64,000 nt of DNA from Flavobacterium silvaticum (GTDB lineage: Bacteria > Bacteroidota > Bacteroidia > Flavobacteriales > Flavobacteriaceae), in NCBI RefSeq assembly GCF_012911565.1, contig NZ_JAAMPU010000103.1:62001-126000 (forward strand). Reading direction: 5' to 3'. The position numbers were made by a program, and so were the translations under genes. Shown piece after piece: positions 35,021 through 44,664 of this stretch (its first letter is position 1; every line of letters begins with the position of its first letter). The notes under the pieces are model-generated. The model had not been told where the DNA came from, made no database searches, and saw only the letters and a list, made by a program, of their open reading frames with translations.

Positions 35021-36910
35021 ATGGAACAAAAGAAATTAGACTTAAGTACGATTATCGGTTTTGTGCTGATTTTCGGAATCGTCGCCTGGATGATGATCCA
35101 GAACCAACCGAGCAAAGAGGAGCTTGCCGCTGAAAAAGCAAAGAAAGAACAGGCTGAAAAAGCCAAACAGCAAAACGTTTTAAAGGCGGCCAAAACCGAA
35201 GCGGTTGAAATTGCAGCGCCTGGCGACACATCCCAACTCAAAGCCCTTCGTGGAAAATTGGGCGATTTTGCTTATTCTGCAACAATGCCGACTGCAAAAG
35301 AAGGCGTCACCGTTCTTGAAAATGATTTGGTCAAGCTTACCATTTCCAACAAAGGTGGCTACATCAAGGAAGCTACCCTCAAAAAATTCGAAAGGTTCAA
35401 AAAGAACTCAGGTGAATTGGTCGAGCTTGTCAATAAGAACAATGCCAGCCTGAACCTGAGCCTGAACACACGTGACAACCATGTGTTGCAGACACGCGAT
35501 TTGTTCTTTGAACCGGTCGTGACCAAAATAGGCGACAGCCAGGTCGTAACCATGCGTCTTCATGCCGGACCGGATAAATTCCTCGAATATCGGTATGTGC
35601 TCAAAGCGGACGATTATATGCTCGATTTCGACGTTCGTTCCCAAGGACTTGCCGGTGTTTTGAACAATGCCAAACCGGTTGACATGAACTGGGATTTGAA
35701 GGCGTTCCGCAATGAGAAAAGTATCTCTTACGAAAACCGTTATGCCGAGATCCGTTATGATTATGAAGACGGGAAACACACGTACGTCGGACAAGGCAAA
35801 GATGCCAAAGAAACAGCCGAAGATGTCGCTTTCATTGCATATAAGCAACATTTCTTCGCATCGATACTTTTGACGAAAACACCGTTCAAGACGGTTGATT
35901 TTACCTCTAAAAATTTAGTCGACGACGAAAAGAAAGACACGGTTTTTACCAAGGCTTTCGGGTCGAAGATTCCGCTCGCGTTCAACAATGCAGGCGAGAT
36001 TGACTACAAAATGAACTGGTATTACGGTCCGGCCGATTACAAGTTGCTTAAAAAATACGACCGTAACATTGAAGATATCATTCCGCTTGGCTGGGGAATT
36101 TTCGGCTGGATCAACAAGCTGATTTTTGTGCCGTTGTTCGGCTTTTTGAGCTCTTTCATAGCCTACGGAATTGCGATTATTTTGTTTACGCTTATCATCA
36201 AACTGGTGATGTCGCCAATTACCTATCGCTCGTTCCTGTCACAGGCCAAGATGAAAGTGCTTCGTCCGGAAATACAGGAAATCAACGCCAAGGAAAAAGA
36301 TGCGGTGAAACGTCAGCAGGCGACTATGGCCTTGTACAATAAAGCAGGAGTTAATCCGCTTGCAGGTTGTATTCCGGCTTTGATTCAGTTGCCGTTCGTA
36401 TATGCGTCGTTCCAGTTTTTCCCGTCGGCTATAGAGTTGAGACAGAAAAGTTTCCTTTGGGCAGACGACCTTTCGTCTTTTGACGAAGTGGCCAAATTGC
36501 CGTTCCGTATTCCGGTTTACGGCGACCACGTAAGCTTGTTCCCGATATTGGCCGCCATCGCGATTTTCTTCTACATGAAAATGACTTCAGGCGACCAGGC
36601 TATGTCACAGCCGACCCAGGAAGGCATGCCGGATATGAGTAAGGTAATGAAAATCATGATTTACCTGTCGCCGCTTATGATGTTGTTGTTTTTCAACAAT
36701 TACGGTTCAGGTCTTTCGCTGTACAACTTCATTTCGAACTTAGTCACCATTGGAATCATGTTCGTCATCAAGCGCTATGTAGTCGATGAACAGAAAATCC
36801 ATGCCCAGATTCAGGAGAACAAGAAAAAGGAAAAACCTCAGGGTAAATTCCAGAAGAAGATGCAGGAGATGATGGAGCAGGCGGAGGCGCAGAAGAAACT
36901 TAAAAAGTAA
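35021..36910 (+). CDS. yidC: Membrane protein insertase YidC
   Basis: 629 aa. Inserts and folds inner-membrane proteins. The N-terminal helix (STIIGFVLIFGIVAWMMI) is followed by a charged linker and a large periplasmic beta-supersandwich domain (about residues 80-330). Then come the core helices of the Oxa1/YidC fold: LIFVPLFGFLSSFIAYGI, INAKEKDAVKRQQATMALYN (cytoplasmic hairpin), GCIPALIQLPFVYASFQFF, and a last pair near residues 545-590. The basic tail (KKKEKPQGKFQKK) would contact the ribosome. It follows pyrG by 22 bp; they probably share a transcript. Confidence 0.96.
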   Translation: MEQKKLDLSTIIGFVLIFGIVAWMMIQNQPSKEELAAEKAKKEQAEKAKQQNVLKAAKTEAVEIAAPGDTSQLKALRGKLGDFAYSATMPTAKEGVTVLENDLVKLTISNKGGYIKEATLKKFERFKKNSGELVELVNKNNASLNLSLNTRDNHVLQTRDLFFEPVVTKIGDSQVVTMRLHAGPDKFLEYRYVLKADDYMLDFDVRSQGLAGVLNNAKPVDMNWDLKAFRNEKSISYENRYAEIRYDYEDGKHTYVGQGKDAKETAEDVAFIAYKQHFFASILLTKTPFKTVDFTSKNLVDDEKKDTVFTKAFGSKIPLAFNNAGEIDYKMNWYYGPADYKLLKKYDRNIEDIIPLGWGIFGWINKLIFVPLFGFLSSFIAYGIAIILFTLIIKLVMSPITYRSFLSQAKMKVLRPEIQEINAKEKDAVKRQQATMALYNKAGVNPLAGCIPALIQLPFVYASFQFFPSAIELRQKSFLWADDLSSFDEVAKLPFRIPVYGDHVSLFPILAAIAIFFYMKMTSGDQAMSQPTQEGMPDMSKVMKIMIYLSPLMMLLFFNNYGSGLSLYNFISNLVTIGIMFVIKRYVVDEQKIHAQIQENKKKEKPQGKFQKKMQEMMEQAEAQKKLKK

Positions 36911-37058
36911 ATTTGAAAATTGGATAATTTGAAAATTTGAAGATTTGAAGATGTCTTTGAAGCTTGATTAAAGTACTTTCTATTTTTATATTCGGCGGCA
37001 GAGTTCTCAAATTAAGAATTGATTTTGATTCACATTTTCATTTCCAAATTTTCAAATT
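36911..37058. repeat. TTTGAAAATTTGAAG-type intergenic repeat with a 14-bp inverted copy
   Basis: After the yidC stop the plus strand reads ATTTGAAAATTGGATAATTT, then further TTTGAA(A/G)A words. AATTTGAAAATTTG (36926-36939) has an exact reverse complement, CAAATTTTCAAATT (37045-37058), whose last base directly precedes the proC ATG at 37059. The 105-bp spacer has no gene. The inverted pair could form a long-range hairpin covering the whole leader of proC. Confidence 0.55.
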
Positions 37059-37856
37059 ATGAAAATCGCCATCCTCGGTTACGGCAATATGGGAAAAACC
37101 TATGCCCAGAGTTTCATCAACTCCGGGGTGGTCAAACCTGCCGACGTTTTTGTGTTGTGCAAACGTCCACCGCTAATTATCAATAACACCATTCCGTTCG
37201 AGAATTTTTCGACGAATTCATCGGAAGTTATTCCAAATGCAGATGTGATTATCTTATCTGTCAAACCACAGGATTTTCCGGAACTCGCGAAAAGCATCAG
37301 CGGGAAATTCAATGATAATCAGCTTGTATTATCTGTTATGGCGGGAGTGAAGATGGCCTCGATTGCATTATCGACGGGCGCATCTAAAATCGTCCGCAGC
37401 ATGCCGAACGTCGCTTCGCAGATTGGAATGGGAATGACGGTTTTTTCGGCATCGGGGAACATCGGCATGGAAAATCTTATGATTGTCCAGAATCTGCTAA
37501 ATACCACCGGAAAATCGCTTTATGTTTCCGACGAAGACAAAATAGATGCAGCCACCGCGGTCTCAGGAAGCGGGCCGGCTTACGTCTTTTACTTTATGGA
37601 AGCCATGATGCAGGCCGCCCAAAAACTCGGTTTTACGGAATCTGAAGCCGAAACTTTGGTAGGACAGACGTTCATGGGCGCAATAAATTTACAAAACGGA
37701 AGTTCTTTAAACGGACGCGAACTGATTGCCAAAGTCGCATCGAAAGGTGGCACGACAGAACGGGCGCTGGCAGTGATGGACAATGCATCGGTTACGGAAA
37801 TCGTTTCAAAAGCCATAAACGCCGCAAACCAACGCGCCAGAGAACTCGGATCCTAA
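37059..37856 (+). CDS. proC: Pyrroline-5-carboxylate reductase
   Basis: 265 aa. Last step of proline synthesis (NAD(P)H-dependent reduction of P5C), cytoplasmic. N-terminal Rossmann motif MKIAILGYGNMGKTYA, the conserved KIVRSMPNVASQIGMG, and the P5CR signature near residues 165-210 (AVSGSGPAYVFYFMEAMM, AQKLGFTESEAETLVGQT) ending in KGGTTERAL. Length matches the family. A 9-bp gap follows to the YwqK-like gene. Confidence 0.95.
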   Translation: MKIAILGYGNMGKTYAQSFINSGVVKPADVFVLCKRPPLIINNTIPFENFSTNSSEVIPNADVIILSVKPQDFPELAKSISGKFNDNQLVLSVMAGVKMASIALSTGASKIVRSMPNVASQIGMGMTVFSASGNIGMENLMIVQNLLNTTGKSLYVSDEDKIDAATAVSGSGPAYVFYFMEAMMQAAQKLGFTESEAETLVGQTFMGAINLQNGSSLNGRELIAKVASKGGTTERALAVMDNASVTEIVSKAINAANQRARELGS

Positions 37857-37865
37857 TCGAAACTT

Positions 37866-38591
37866 ATGAAAAGCATCTTTTTCCACCTGACTTTATTGTT
37901 GTGTACGCTGCTGACATCGGCACAAACCAACCAGACCGATGCCAACGGTAAGAAACACGGGCTTTGGAAAGGTATTTATGAAGGATCGAACCGTCCGCGG
38001 TACGAAGGCACTTTCGATCATGGAAAAGAAACCGGTACATTCAAATATTTTGACGATACCAAAGAAGGAAAAGTGGTAGCAACACGTGAATTCCGCCCGG
38101 ATGGTTCGGCCTATAATATTTTTTTCGACCAGAAAGGGAACAAAGTCAGCGAAGGTTTGCTCGTCAATAAACTATACGAAGGCGACTGGAAATACTATCA
38201 TGAAGCGTCAAAAGATGTCATGACGCTTGAGAAATACAAGAGTGGAAAGCTCAACGGCATCCGCACTGTCTACTACAAAAGCGGAAAAGTAGCCGAAACA
38301 GCCGAATACAAAGACGGAAAACGCAACGGCCCATACCGTAAGTTCGCCGAAGACAAAGACAGTACGCCGCTTGAAGAGGTTACTTATTTAAACGGTCAGG
38401 TAGAAGGCGATGCCGTCTATTATAATCCCGACGGAACCATCGCCTCAAAAGGCAAATATGTAAACGGGGAAAAAAAGGGAACCTGGGAATTTTACCGCGA
38501 CGGGAAACTGTTCAAGAAAGAGAAATATCCGCTGAATAAGAAGTTTATAAAAACTCCAAGGGCGAATGAAAGTGATGTATTGGGAAACTAA
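37866..38591 (+). CDS. Exported YwqK/MORN-like repeat protein
   Basis: 241 aa. Signal peptide MKSIFFHLTLLLCTLLTSAQ. The body is a series of about 22-residue repeats with the pattern xxGxxxGxWxxYxxxGxxxxxxxY, for example GLWKGIYEGSNRPRYEG, KLNGIRTVYYKSGKVAE and EKKGTWEFYRDGKLFKKEKY. This is the MORN-like fold often labelled 'YwqK family antitoxin'. The secretion signal and absence of a toxin gene make an antitoxin role unlikely here; it is more likely an envelope structural or binding protein. It lies 9 bp after proC. Confidence 0.8.
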   Translation: MKSIFFHLTLLLCTLLTSAQTNQTDANGKKHGLWKGIYEGSNRPRYEGTFDHGKETGTFKYFDDTKEGKVVATREFRPDGSAYNIFFDQKGNKVSEGLLVNKLYEGDWKYYHEASKDVMTLEKYKSGKLNGIRTVYYKSGKVAETAEYKDGKRNGPYRKFAEDKDSTPLEEVTYLNGQVEGDAVYYNPDGTIASKGKYVNGEKKGTWEFYRDGKLFKKEKYPLNKKFIKTPRANESDVLGN

Positions 38592-38664
38592 TCCTGCAAA
38601 GAAGCCGAAGTGTGACAGATGGAAATTCAGACTAGTCTTTAAACACGAATTTTAAATCTGATAC

Positions 38665-40065
38665 ATGAGAAATTGGTTACGCCTGTTGCTGTTATTGTTT
38701 GTCGGAACGGCTGTTTTTGCACAGGAAAAAGCACCGCTTATCAAAGGAAAAGTAAAGATTTCCATTGCAGAAGGGACGTTTGATTGTGACCTGACATTGA
38801 GTGAATTCCCGCCTCTCAAGGATTACTACATCCGTCTCAATTCAGGGATGAACATCCTTCATTTCCGAAGTAAAAAACCAAATGATTTTGTTCTTGGCTT
38901 TGACAAATCGACAGCTGATTCTACGTCAACCGGCGAATCCATTGCCTATTATTTTCCGGATAATTCACGTAAAAGCAAATTCCTTCCGGAAGAAATACAA
39001 CTTCGTTACGTTGGGAAATTTCCTGTCGCAACGGACACGATTGAAAATTACACCCGTGAGGACTGGAAAGGAAATATTGCATTCAATGGAAAATCAGTCC
39101 GTACAGATGGGTTTCAGACCTGTTGGTATCCGGTGCTTTATGATGTTGCCGAAGACAGGCTTTACAGCGAAGTAAGGTATGACATTGAAATAGAATGCGC
39201 CGATTGCCAGACACTTTACATCAACGGCAATAAACCGGTCAAGTCGCAGAAAACTGTTTTCCAGAGCGAAGTGCCACGCGAAATGACACTATTCTGTGGA
39301 AATTTCGACTTCACGAATAATAACGATACATATATTCTTAACCCGGATCTTTCGGAAGAACAGATCACCGAATTCTGCGCGCTGACCAATTCGTATAAAG
39401 CATTTTTGTCAGATAGACTCCGGTTGCCTTATAATCAGCCGGTCACTTTTGTCGAGACGACACCAACGTCAAAGAAGAATGGTTGGCTGTTTGTGTCCTA
39501 TCCGACGATTTTTAGCATCGGTTGGGGAGAAAACGGGTTGCAAAGCCTGTTCAATCCGAAGATACAAAATTGGTACAGGCCATTCATCGCACATGAACTG
39601 GGACATTATTATTTTGGCACCTACAAAGTATTCAATTCTGAATTGGGCGATATGATGAGCGAAGGCTTTTCTGAATTCCTGTCGCTAAAGGTCACTCAGA
39701 ACCTCATTGGCCCGGACGTCTACAATAAAAAGCTCGCCGACAAAATGGAGTCGCTCAAGGATTTTAAACCGATACCGTTTTCAAAAGTAAAATCGCGGTC
39801 CGATTATAAAGACCGCGAACTGTATGTGTACTATTTCGCACCACTCGTTTTTACGGCCATCGAACTTGAAATCGGGCATGAACTCATGTGGAAATGGCTG
39901 AACCAACTGCTCAAAGCCAAAACCCGTTTCACCGATTACGATTTCCTTTTGGAAACGTTCAAAAAGACCATCAACAACCAAAAGGCTTTCAACGCACTTC
40001 GCGACATGTATTTTGATAACGATGCCGCTTTGGAAAATGCCTTGAAACGGATTGGGCAAAGATGA
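38665..40065 (+). CDS. Exported M1-like zinc metallopeptidase
   Basis: 466 aa. Signal peptide MRNWLRLLLLLFVGTAVFAQ. N-terminal half beta-rich. The gluzincin site is complete: HELGH with His310, Glu311 and His314, and the third ligand Glu333 in MSEGFSEFLSLK, at the HExxH-x18-E spacing of M1 aminopeptidases. The usual GxMEN exopeptidase motif was not seen, so the specificity is uncertain. An outer-envelope or secreted location is inferred. The next gene starts within its stop codon (ATGA), so the two are probably coupled. Confidence 0.8.
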   Translation: MRNWLRLLLLLFVGTAVFAQEKAPLIKGKVKISIAEGTFDCDLTLSEFPPLKDYYIRLNSGMNILHFRSKKPNDFVLGFDKSTADSTSTGESIAYYFPDNSRKSKFLPEEIQLRYVGKFPVATDTIENYTREDWKGNIAFNGKSVRTDGFQTCWYPVLYDVAEDRLYSEVRYDIEIECADCQTLYINGNKPVKSQKTVFQSEVPREMTLFCGNFDFTNNNDTYILNPDLSEEQITEFCALTNSYKAFLSDRLRLPYNQPVTFVETTPTSKKNGWLFVSYPTIFSIGWGENGLQSLFNPKIQNWYRPFIAHELGHYYFGTYKVFNSELGDMMSEGFSEFLSLKVTQNLIGPDVYNKKLADKMESLKDFKPIPFSKVKSRSDYKDRELYVYYFAPLVFTAIELEIGHELMWKWLNQLLKAKTRFTDYDFLLETFKKTINNQKAFNALRDMYFDNDAALENALKRIGQR

Positions 40066-40964
40066 AACGCATACTTTCCGTATTGGTATTCGTTCTGTTA
40101 GGTATTTCGGCTATCGGCCAGAAACGAACGTTCAAAATTGTAGATTCCGAAACGAAGCGGTCGCTTGAAGTAGCAAATGTTTGCGTCGGTTCCGATACAT
40201 TCGTCAAGCCCGATGCAAAAGGAACAGTGACTTTTCGTTCCAAAGATTCGGAACAGGTTGCCATTTCTTATGTCGGATATTATACAATGGTAATGGATGC
40301 TGCGGATTTACCCGATACGGTTTATCTTGAAAAATCTGTTTCCGGTCTGGATGAAGTTGTCGTCCGTCAGAAAACCATACAAATACTGCGGCCTAAAAAA
40401 TCGATCGGAAATCTCAACCCGAGGAATTTTGGTGACGGTGGTGCGCCTTTAGACGAGAATGAATTATTCGCCGTTTTTATTCCGAACCAGACCGGGCACG
40501 ATTATCAGCTGCGATCCGTAGCGGTAGAACCGACAGATTATACGATAGTCAATCTCGAATCCGGCAAAGAAACCGCGAAACAAAAGAACCAGAAGTATGC
40601 TCCGTTCAAGCTTACCATTTACAGCACAAACCCTGAATATGGAATTCCCGACAAACCATTGCTGGAAAAAGAGCTAACCGTTGCTTTGTCCGGGAACGAG
40701 ACGTTTGCGACCGTCCATTTCGATGAACCGCTGACCATAACCGATAGCGGATTCTTCATTGTCCTGTCTGCCTTTGATACAGACTATTATAAAAACCTCG
40801 GCTTCCGTTCGTCCCCGGCTTTCCAGAAAGTACAGGCCGTCAAGGAAACGCCTTATCTCATACTGACGAAAAATACCGTTTCAGAGGAAGGCATCTGGTA
40901 TCAAACCAACCAAAGCCGTGACTACAACCAAGTGATTTCCTACCGTTTGGAAGTAACCTTTTAG
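40062..40964 (+). CDS. Exported protein with carboxypeptidase-regulatory-like domain
   Basis: 300 aa. Signal peptide [20 protein letters not shown]. Residues about 22-95 are a CarboxypepD_reg-like (DUF4480-type) domain: [20 protein letters not shown], then [13 protein letters not shown] and LDEVVV, as at the N-termini of TonB-dependent receptors but without plug or barrel. The C-terminal 200 residues are beta-rich and unassigned. It overlaps the metallopeptidase gene by 4 bp and may act with it at the outer membrane. Confidence 0.75.
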   Translation: MKRILSVLVFVLLGISAIGQKRTFKIVDSETKRSLEVANVCVGSDTFVKPDAKGTVTFRSKDSEQVAISYVGYYTMVMDAADLPDTVYLEKSVSGLDEVVVRQKTIQILRPKKSIGNLNPRNFGDGGAPLDENELFAVFIPNQTGHDYQLRSVAVEPTDYTIVNLESGKETAKQKNQKYAPFKLTIYSTNPEYGIPDKPLLEKELTVALSGNETFATVHFDEPLTITDSGFFIVLSAFDTDYYKNLGFRSSPAFQKVQAVKETPYLILTKNTVSEEGIWYQTNQSRDYNQVISYRLEVTF

Positions 40965-40967
40965 TTA

Positions 40968-40998
40968 TTGGCACAACCGTTTTTCTGCCGTACCTTTG
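40968..40998 (+). promoter_or_regulatory. Bacteroidota promoter for mnmA
   Basis: TTG at 40968-40970 and an exact TAnnTTTG (TACCTTTG, 40991-40998) with 20 bp between them. The ATG follows 39 bp later. The leader carries a degenerate repeat TAACCGTTAACCGTTACTTG. Confidence 0.6.
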
Positions 40999-41037
40999 CA
41001 AAACCTAACCGTTAACCGTTACTTGTTAACTGTTCAT

Positions 41038-42225
41038 ATGAAAAGAGTAGTAGTAGGCCTTTCCGGCGGTGTAGATTCGAGTGTTGCAGCCTATTTGTTG
41101 CAACAGCAAGGGTATGAAGTCATTGGCCTGTTCATGAAAAACTGGCACGATGAATCGGTTACTATTTCTGCGGAATGTCCGTGGCTTGAAGATTCGAACG
41201 ACGCACTTTTGGTCGCACAAAAGCTCGGAATCCCTTTCCAGACCGTCGATTTATCGGAACAATACCGCGAGCGCATTGTAGATTATATGTTCTCGGAATA
41301 TGAAAAAGGGCGCACGCCGAATCCGGATGTGCTGTGCAATCGCGAAATCAAGTTCGATGTGTTCATGAAGATTGCGTTGTCGCTCGGAGCCGATTATGTG
41401 GCGACAGGCCATTACTGCCGGCGCGATGAGATTGAAGTCGATGGAAAACCGGTTTACCGATTATTGTCCGGAGTCGATAAGAACAAAGACCAATCGTACT
41501 TTTTATGTCAGTTAACACAGGAGCAATTGTCAAAAGCGTTGTTTCCGATCGGCGAACTGACCAAGCCGGAAGTACGTGAGATAGCAGCCCAGATGGATTT
41601 GGTCACAGCCGAGAAAAAAGATTCGCAGGGATTGTGTTTTATCGGAAAAGTCCGTTTGCCTGAATTCCTTCAGCAACAACTAAAACCAAAAGACGGACTG
41701 ATTTACCAAATCGACGAATCGGCAGATTTCTATCAATCGGAAGTTCCTGAATTCGCTACCGAAATGGAATTGTTAGACCACATGGCAAAGCCGGTTTCGT
41801 ATCAGCCGCAAATGGGAAAAGTCGTCGGCAAACATCAAGGCGCACATTATTACACCATCGGACAACGCAAAGGATTGAACGTGGGCGGAACCAAAGAACC
41901 ACTGTTCATCATTTCGACCGATGTGGAATCGAACGCCATTTATACCGGAATGGGGCATTCGCATCCGGGATTGTATCGTAAGGCTTTGCAGATAGCTAAC
42001 GATGAAGTGCATTGGGTGCGTAAAGATTTGGCCATCGGGAATAACGAAACACTCGATGTCATGGTTCGCATCAGATACCGTCAGGCGTTGCAGAAAGCAA
42101 GATTGCACCAATTCGACAGCGGTTTGTATATTTCGTTTGAAGAAGCACAATCGGCTATTACCGAAGGACAATTCGCTGCCTGGTATATTGGTGAGGAATT
42201 GATCGGATCCGGCGTTATTTCCTGA
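41038..42225 (+). CDS. mnmA: tRNA-specific 2-thiouridylase MnmA
   Basis: 395 aa. Inserts sulfur at U34 of tRNAs for Lys, Glu and Gln. PP-loop ATP site [18 protein letters not shown]. First catalytic Cys in [15 protein letters not shown], second in [10 protein letters not shown], with the tRNA-recognition and beta-barrel parts behind ([15 protein letters not shown]). The frame opens 14 codons upstream at a [14 protein letters not shown] is the natural start. The promoter lies 39 bp upstream. It converges on the minus-strand gene at 42230 with a 4-bp gap. Confidence 0.96.
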   Translation: MKRVVVGLSGGVDSSVAAYLLQQQGYEVIGLFMKNWHDESVTISAECPWLEDSNDALLVAQKLGIPFQTVDLSEQYRERIVDYMFSEYEKGRTPNPDVLCNREIKFDVFMKIALSLGADYVATGHYCRRDEIEVDGKPVYRLLSGVDKNKDQSYFLCQLTQEQLSKALFPIGELTKPEVREIAAQMDLVTAEKKDSQGLCFIGKVRLPEFLQQQLKPKDGLIYQIDESADFYQSEVPEFATEMELLDHMAKPVSYQPQMGKVVGKHQGAHYYTIGQRKGLNVGGTKEPLFIISTDVESNAIYTGMGHSHPGLYRKALQIANDEVHWVRKDLAIGNNETLDVMVRIRYRQALQKARLHQFDSGLYISFEEAQSAITEGQFAAWYIGEELIGSGVIS

Positions 42226-42229
42226 TGAT

Positions 42230-42742
42230 CTATTTCATCCGGAGACTAGATTGAGGTTCTTCTTTCCTGAAAAATTCCCTGATTTCCTTAAATAAGCTGA
42301 ATTTGATTTCGCCTCCGTATTCCAGATGTTTGGCGATTTCCTGTTTGAGTTGGGAATAATTGGCATGCATGGATTCGGAAATGGTGATGATCCGCTTTCC
42401 ATTCCGGATGATATGCAGGTGTTCGAAAAGCCCGTGTTTGGTTCTGATCTTTATCGTCCTGAAACATTGGAATTCGGCTATGCGGAAATCTTCTTCATTG
42501 GCAAAAAACGTTTTCCGCCTGATGTGTCCGTTGCCTATGGAAATTTGGGCGATTTGATTCTTTATTACCTGATAGGCTAAAAATAAAGGCAGCCACATGC
42601 CAATGGCCATCAGGATTAACAGCCAATCCAGGCCATCCGGGTTCTGGGTGGCAGCCCAAATCAAAACGAAGGTGTTGATCGGAAAAAGAACCAATGGAAT
42701 AAAAAGGAAATATATTTTGTTGGTGAATTTAGATTCGAGCAT
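42230..42742 (-). CDS. Hypothetical membrane protein with two N-terminal helices
   Basis: 170 aa. Helices at residues about 10-30 (IYFLFIPLVLFPINTFVLIW) and 40-60, then a soluble part of about 110 residues (QISIGNGHIRRKTFFANEED, KIRTKHGLFEHLHIIRNGK). This layout resembles bacterial PH-domain membrane proteins, but the match is weak. The 42755 gene is 12 bp upstream on the same strand, so they may share a transcript. Function unknown. Confidence 0.55.
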   Translation of the reverse strand: MLESKFTNKIYFLFIPLVLFPINTFVLIWAATQNPDGLDWLLILMAIGMWLPLFLAYQVIKNQIAQISIGNGHIRRKTFFANEEDFRIAEFQCFRTIKIRTKHGLFEHLHIIRNGKRIITISESMHANYSQLKQEIAKHLEYGGEIKFSLFKEIREFFRKEEPQSSLRMK

Positions 42743-42754
42743 ATCGATTGTGAA

Positions 42755-43228
42755 TTAGCATCCGCAGTAATATTCGAGAAAATAGTGCTTCGATTTATCC
42801 TGTTTGATTTCGAGATAGCATCCAGCGTCCCCGTCTTCTATTGGTGAATAGGTTGTTTTTGATTTGTTCCAGATACTGAACTCGTTCAAAAAGAACCAAT
42901 CTACGAATTTCACGATTTCTTCTTTGCAATAACTCGGAAAAGTGATTTTAACATCGGATCCCGAATCAGAACAGGTTTCATGATACACGATCCCGTTTTT
43001 GAAACGCTGCTCCATTTCACAGGGTTTTGTGGTATCACCATATGAATTCCGGATGACTTTGAGTTTGGAAGCCGAGCCGATATATTTGGTAAAATAATCG
43101 ATTTCGACCTGATTTGAATTTTCGGTGCTTTTGAGAAATGCCTTATCCGGAACGGGAAGTTTTTTGCATTGACAGGAAGCCGTCACCGCAAAAGCAAAAG
43201 CAATAAAAAGAAATAATCTTCTCATCAA
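42755..43228 (-). CDS. Hypothetical exported protein, probable lipoprotein
   Basis: 157 aa. The N-terminus MMRRLFLFIAFAFAVTASCQC has a lipobox-like TASC with a second Cys two residues on. The mature part has further cysteines, including an YYCGC end, so disulfides are likely. The start could be either of two adjacent ATG codons (43228 or 43225). No family recognised. It precedes the 42742-42230 gene. Confidence 0.55.
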   Translation of the reverse strand: MMRRLFLFIAFAFAVTASCQCKKLPVPDKAFLKSTENSNQVEIDYFTKYIGSASKLKVIRNSYGDTTKPCEMEQRFKNGIVYHETCSDSGSDVKITFPSYCKEEIVKFVDWFFLNEFSIWNKSKTTYSPIEDGDAGCYLEIKQDKSKHYFLEYYCGC

Positions 43229-43279
43229 AGTTTCCAGGTTTCCACAAATATATCGAATCCTTCTTCATGCCTGGTAGCA

Positions 43280-43318
43280 AAAACAAAACCCCGCCGTTAC
43301 CCAATAACCGACGGGGTT
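43280..43318 (-). terminator. Intrinsic terminator of the methionine-pathway genes
   Basis: On the minus strand AACCCCG and CGGGGTT (plus 43312-43318 and 43287-43293) form a 7-bp stem extended by CGG/CCG-type pairing, followed by TTGTTTTTG. It lies 115 bp after the end of hom. Direct CACTTCT repeats lie between (about 43411-43430). Confidence 0.65.
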
Positions 43319-43432
43319 GCCGTTGCAGAAGCAACTTCGTTCAACCAATAAAATTTTAATCTTGAGCCTTGAGTCCTTAGCAGTTGGAAATACATACCAT
43401 ACAACATATTGCTCACTTCTCACTTCTCACGA

Positions 43433-44632
43433 CTAGTTCCTATTCACATCAAACAATACAACAGATTTTACAGTCGTATCGTCCGAACTCAATTTCTTCA
43501 AATTTCCAAAACTGATATTCCCTGTTATGTAACCAGATTCATGGTTCTGCCACGATTCCGTCACATCAGAAAAATAAGCTTTGAGTAATTCCGCATCTTT
43601 CTTTTCGTGACGCAGGAAAATAGTCAGGTCGAGATTGTCAGATAAGGAAACAGATTCTCCGCGGCTGATTTTCTTATACTCATATCTATAGTCATAGGTC
43701 AACGCAGAAATATCACTCAACACTGCACTCGCCGTAGGATGAGCTCCGGCGCCACGTCCCACAAAAAACTGTTCGTCGGCAAAACTCGTTTTGGTCACGA
43801 CTCCGTTGAACACATCGTCCACATTATACAGTCGGTCTTCAGGCGAAACGAATTTCGGCAGTACAAAAGCACCCACAGTTCCGTCATTCTGCTTGAAAGC
43901 CTGGGCGACCAATTTGATCTTCAAACCTTTTTCCCGGGCGTACTTCAGTTCGACGCCGCCCAGGTTGTTGATGCCGATGTTCAGCAAATCATCAGGTTTG
44001 GCAATATATCCAAAAGAGTGGGCAAGAAGGATGAGCAATTTGTATTTGGCGTCGAAACCGCCGGTGTCGAGAATTGGGTTGCTTTCGGCATAACCCGCAT
44101 CCTGAGCTTGTTTCAAAGCTTCATCGTACGAAATATTATCACGTGAAGTCTTGGTTAAAATGTAATTCGTCGAACCATTAACGATTCCCTGGATCGAATC
44201 GAGCAAATCGTTGTCGTAATATTCCTCAAGGTTCCGGATAATCGGCATACTCGCACAACAAGCCGCTTCGTAAAGCAAAGGCACATTGTTTTCGCGTTGC
44301 AATTGCAGCAATTCCCCGAAATGTTCGGCCACCATTTTTTTGTTGGCAGATACGACAGCTTTGCCGCTTTTTAATGCGCGTTTCGTGATTTCGAAAGCGG
44401 CATCGGCATCGTCGATCAATTCAACGATTACGTTTATTTCCGGATTGTTTAGCAAATCGTCCGCATTGAACGTAAAGTTTTCCGAACCTATTTCGCGTTT
44501 TTTATCCGGGTTCTTGACGCAGATATTCTTGATGTTGGCTTTGAGGCCAGGCGTTTTCTGCAATACTTCATACAGGCCGAAACCAACGCAGCCAAAGCCG
44601 AACAATCCAATATTTAGGGTTTTTCGTGACAA
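43433..44632 (-). CDS. hom: Homoserine dehydrogenase
   Basis: 399 aa. NAD(P)-dependent reduction of aspartate semialdehyde to homoserine, feeding methionine and threonine. Rossmann motif LNIGLFGFGCVGFGLYE, SGKAVVSANKKMVAEH, and the catalytic region YEAACCASMPIIRNL, VNGSTNYILT and DTGGFDAKYKLLILL. The C-terminal part after residue 330 is short and could be a reduced regulatory ACT-like segment; no full ACT domain is seen. It lies downstream of the trans-sulfuration gene on the same strand, behind a SAM-I riboswitch, with a 312-bp gap holding a repeated element. This suggests the methionine-branch isoform. Confidence 0.9.
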   Translation of the reverse strand: MSRKTLNIGLFGFGCVGFGLYEVLQKTPGLKANIKNICVKNPDKKREIGSENFTFNADDLLNNPEINVIVELIDDADAAFEITKRALKSGKAVVSANKKMVAEHFGELLQLQRENNVPLLYEAACCASMPIIRNLEEYYDNDLLDSIQGIVNGSTNYILTKTSRDNISYDEALKQAQDAGYAESNPILDTGGFDAKYKLLILLAHSFGYIAKPDDLLNIGINNLGGVELKYAREKGLKIKLVAQAFKQNDGTVGAFVLPKFVSPEDRLYNVDDVFNGVVTKTSFADEQFFVGRGAGAHPTASAVLSDISALTYDYRYEYKKISRGESVSLSDNLDLTIFLRHEKKDAELLKAYFSDVTESWQNHESGYITGNISFGNLKKLSSDDTTVKSVVLFDVNRN

Positions 44633-44664
44633 AATTTAATTAATAAGTAACAATGAATAATTAA

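Noticed and set aside
37866..38591. Toxin-antitoxin system around the YwqK-like gene
   Set aside because: The product has a secretion signal, no toxin gene adjoins it, and the 'antitoxin' label of this family is a naming convention.
43143..43334. 63-codon minus-strand frame over the start of the 43228 gene and the terminator
   Set aside because: It crosses the terminator hairpin and overlaps the signal peptide of a better-supported gene.
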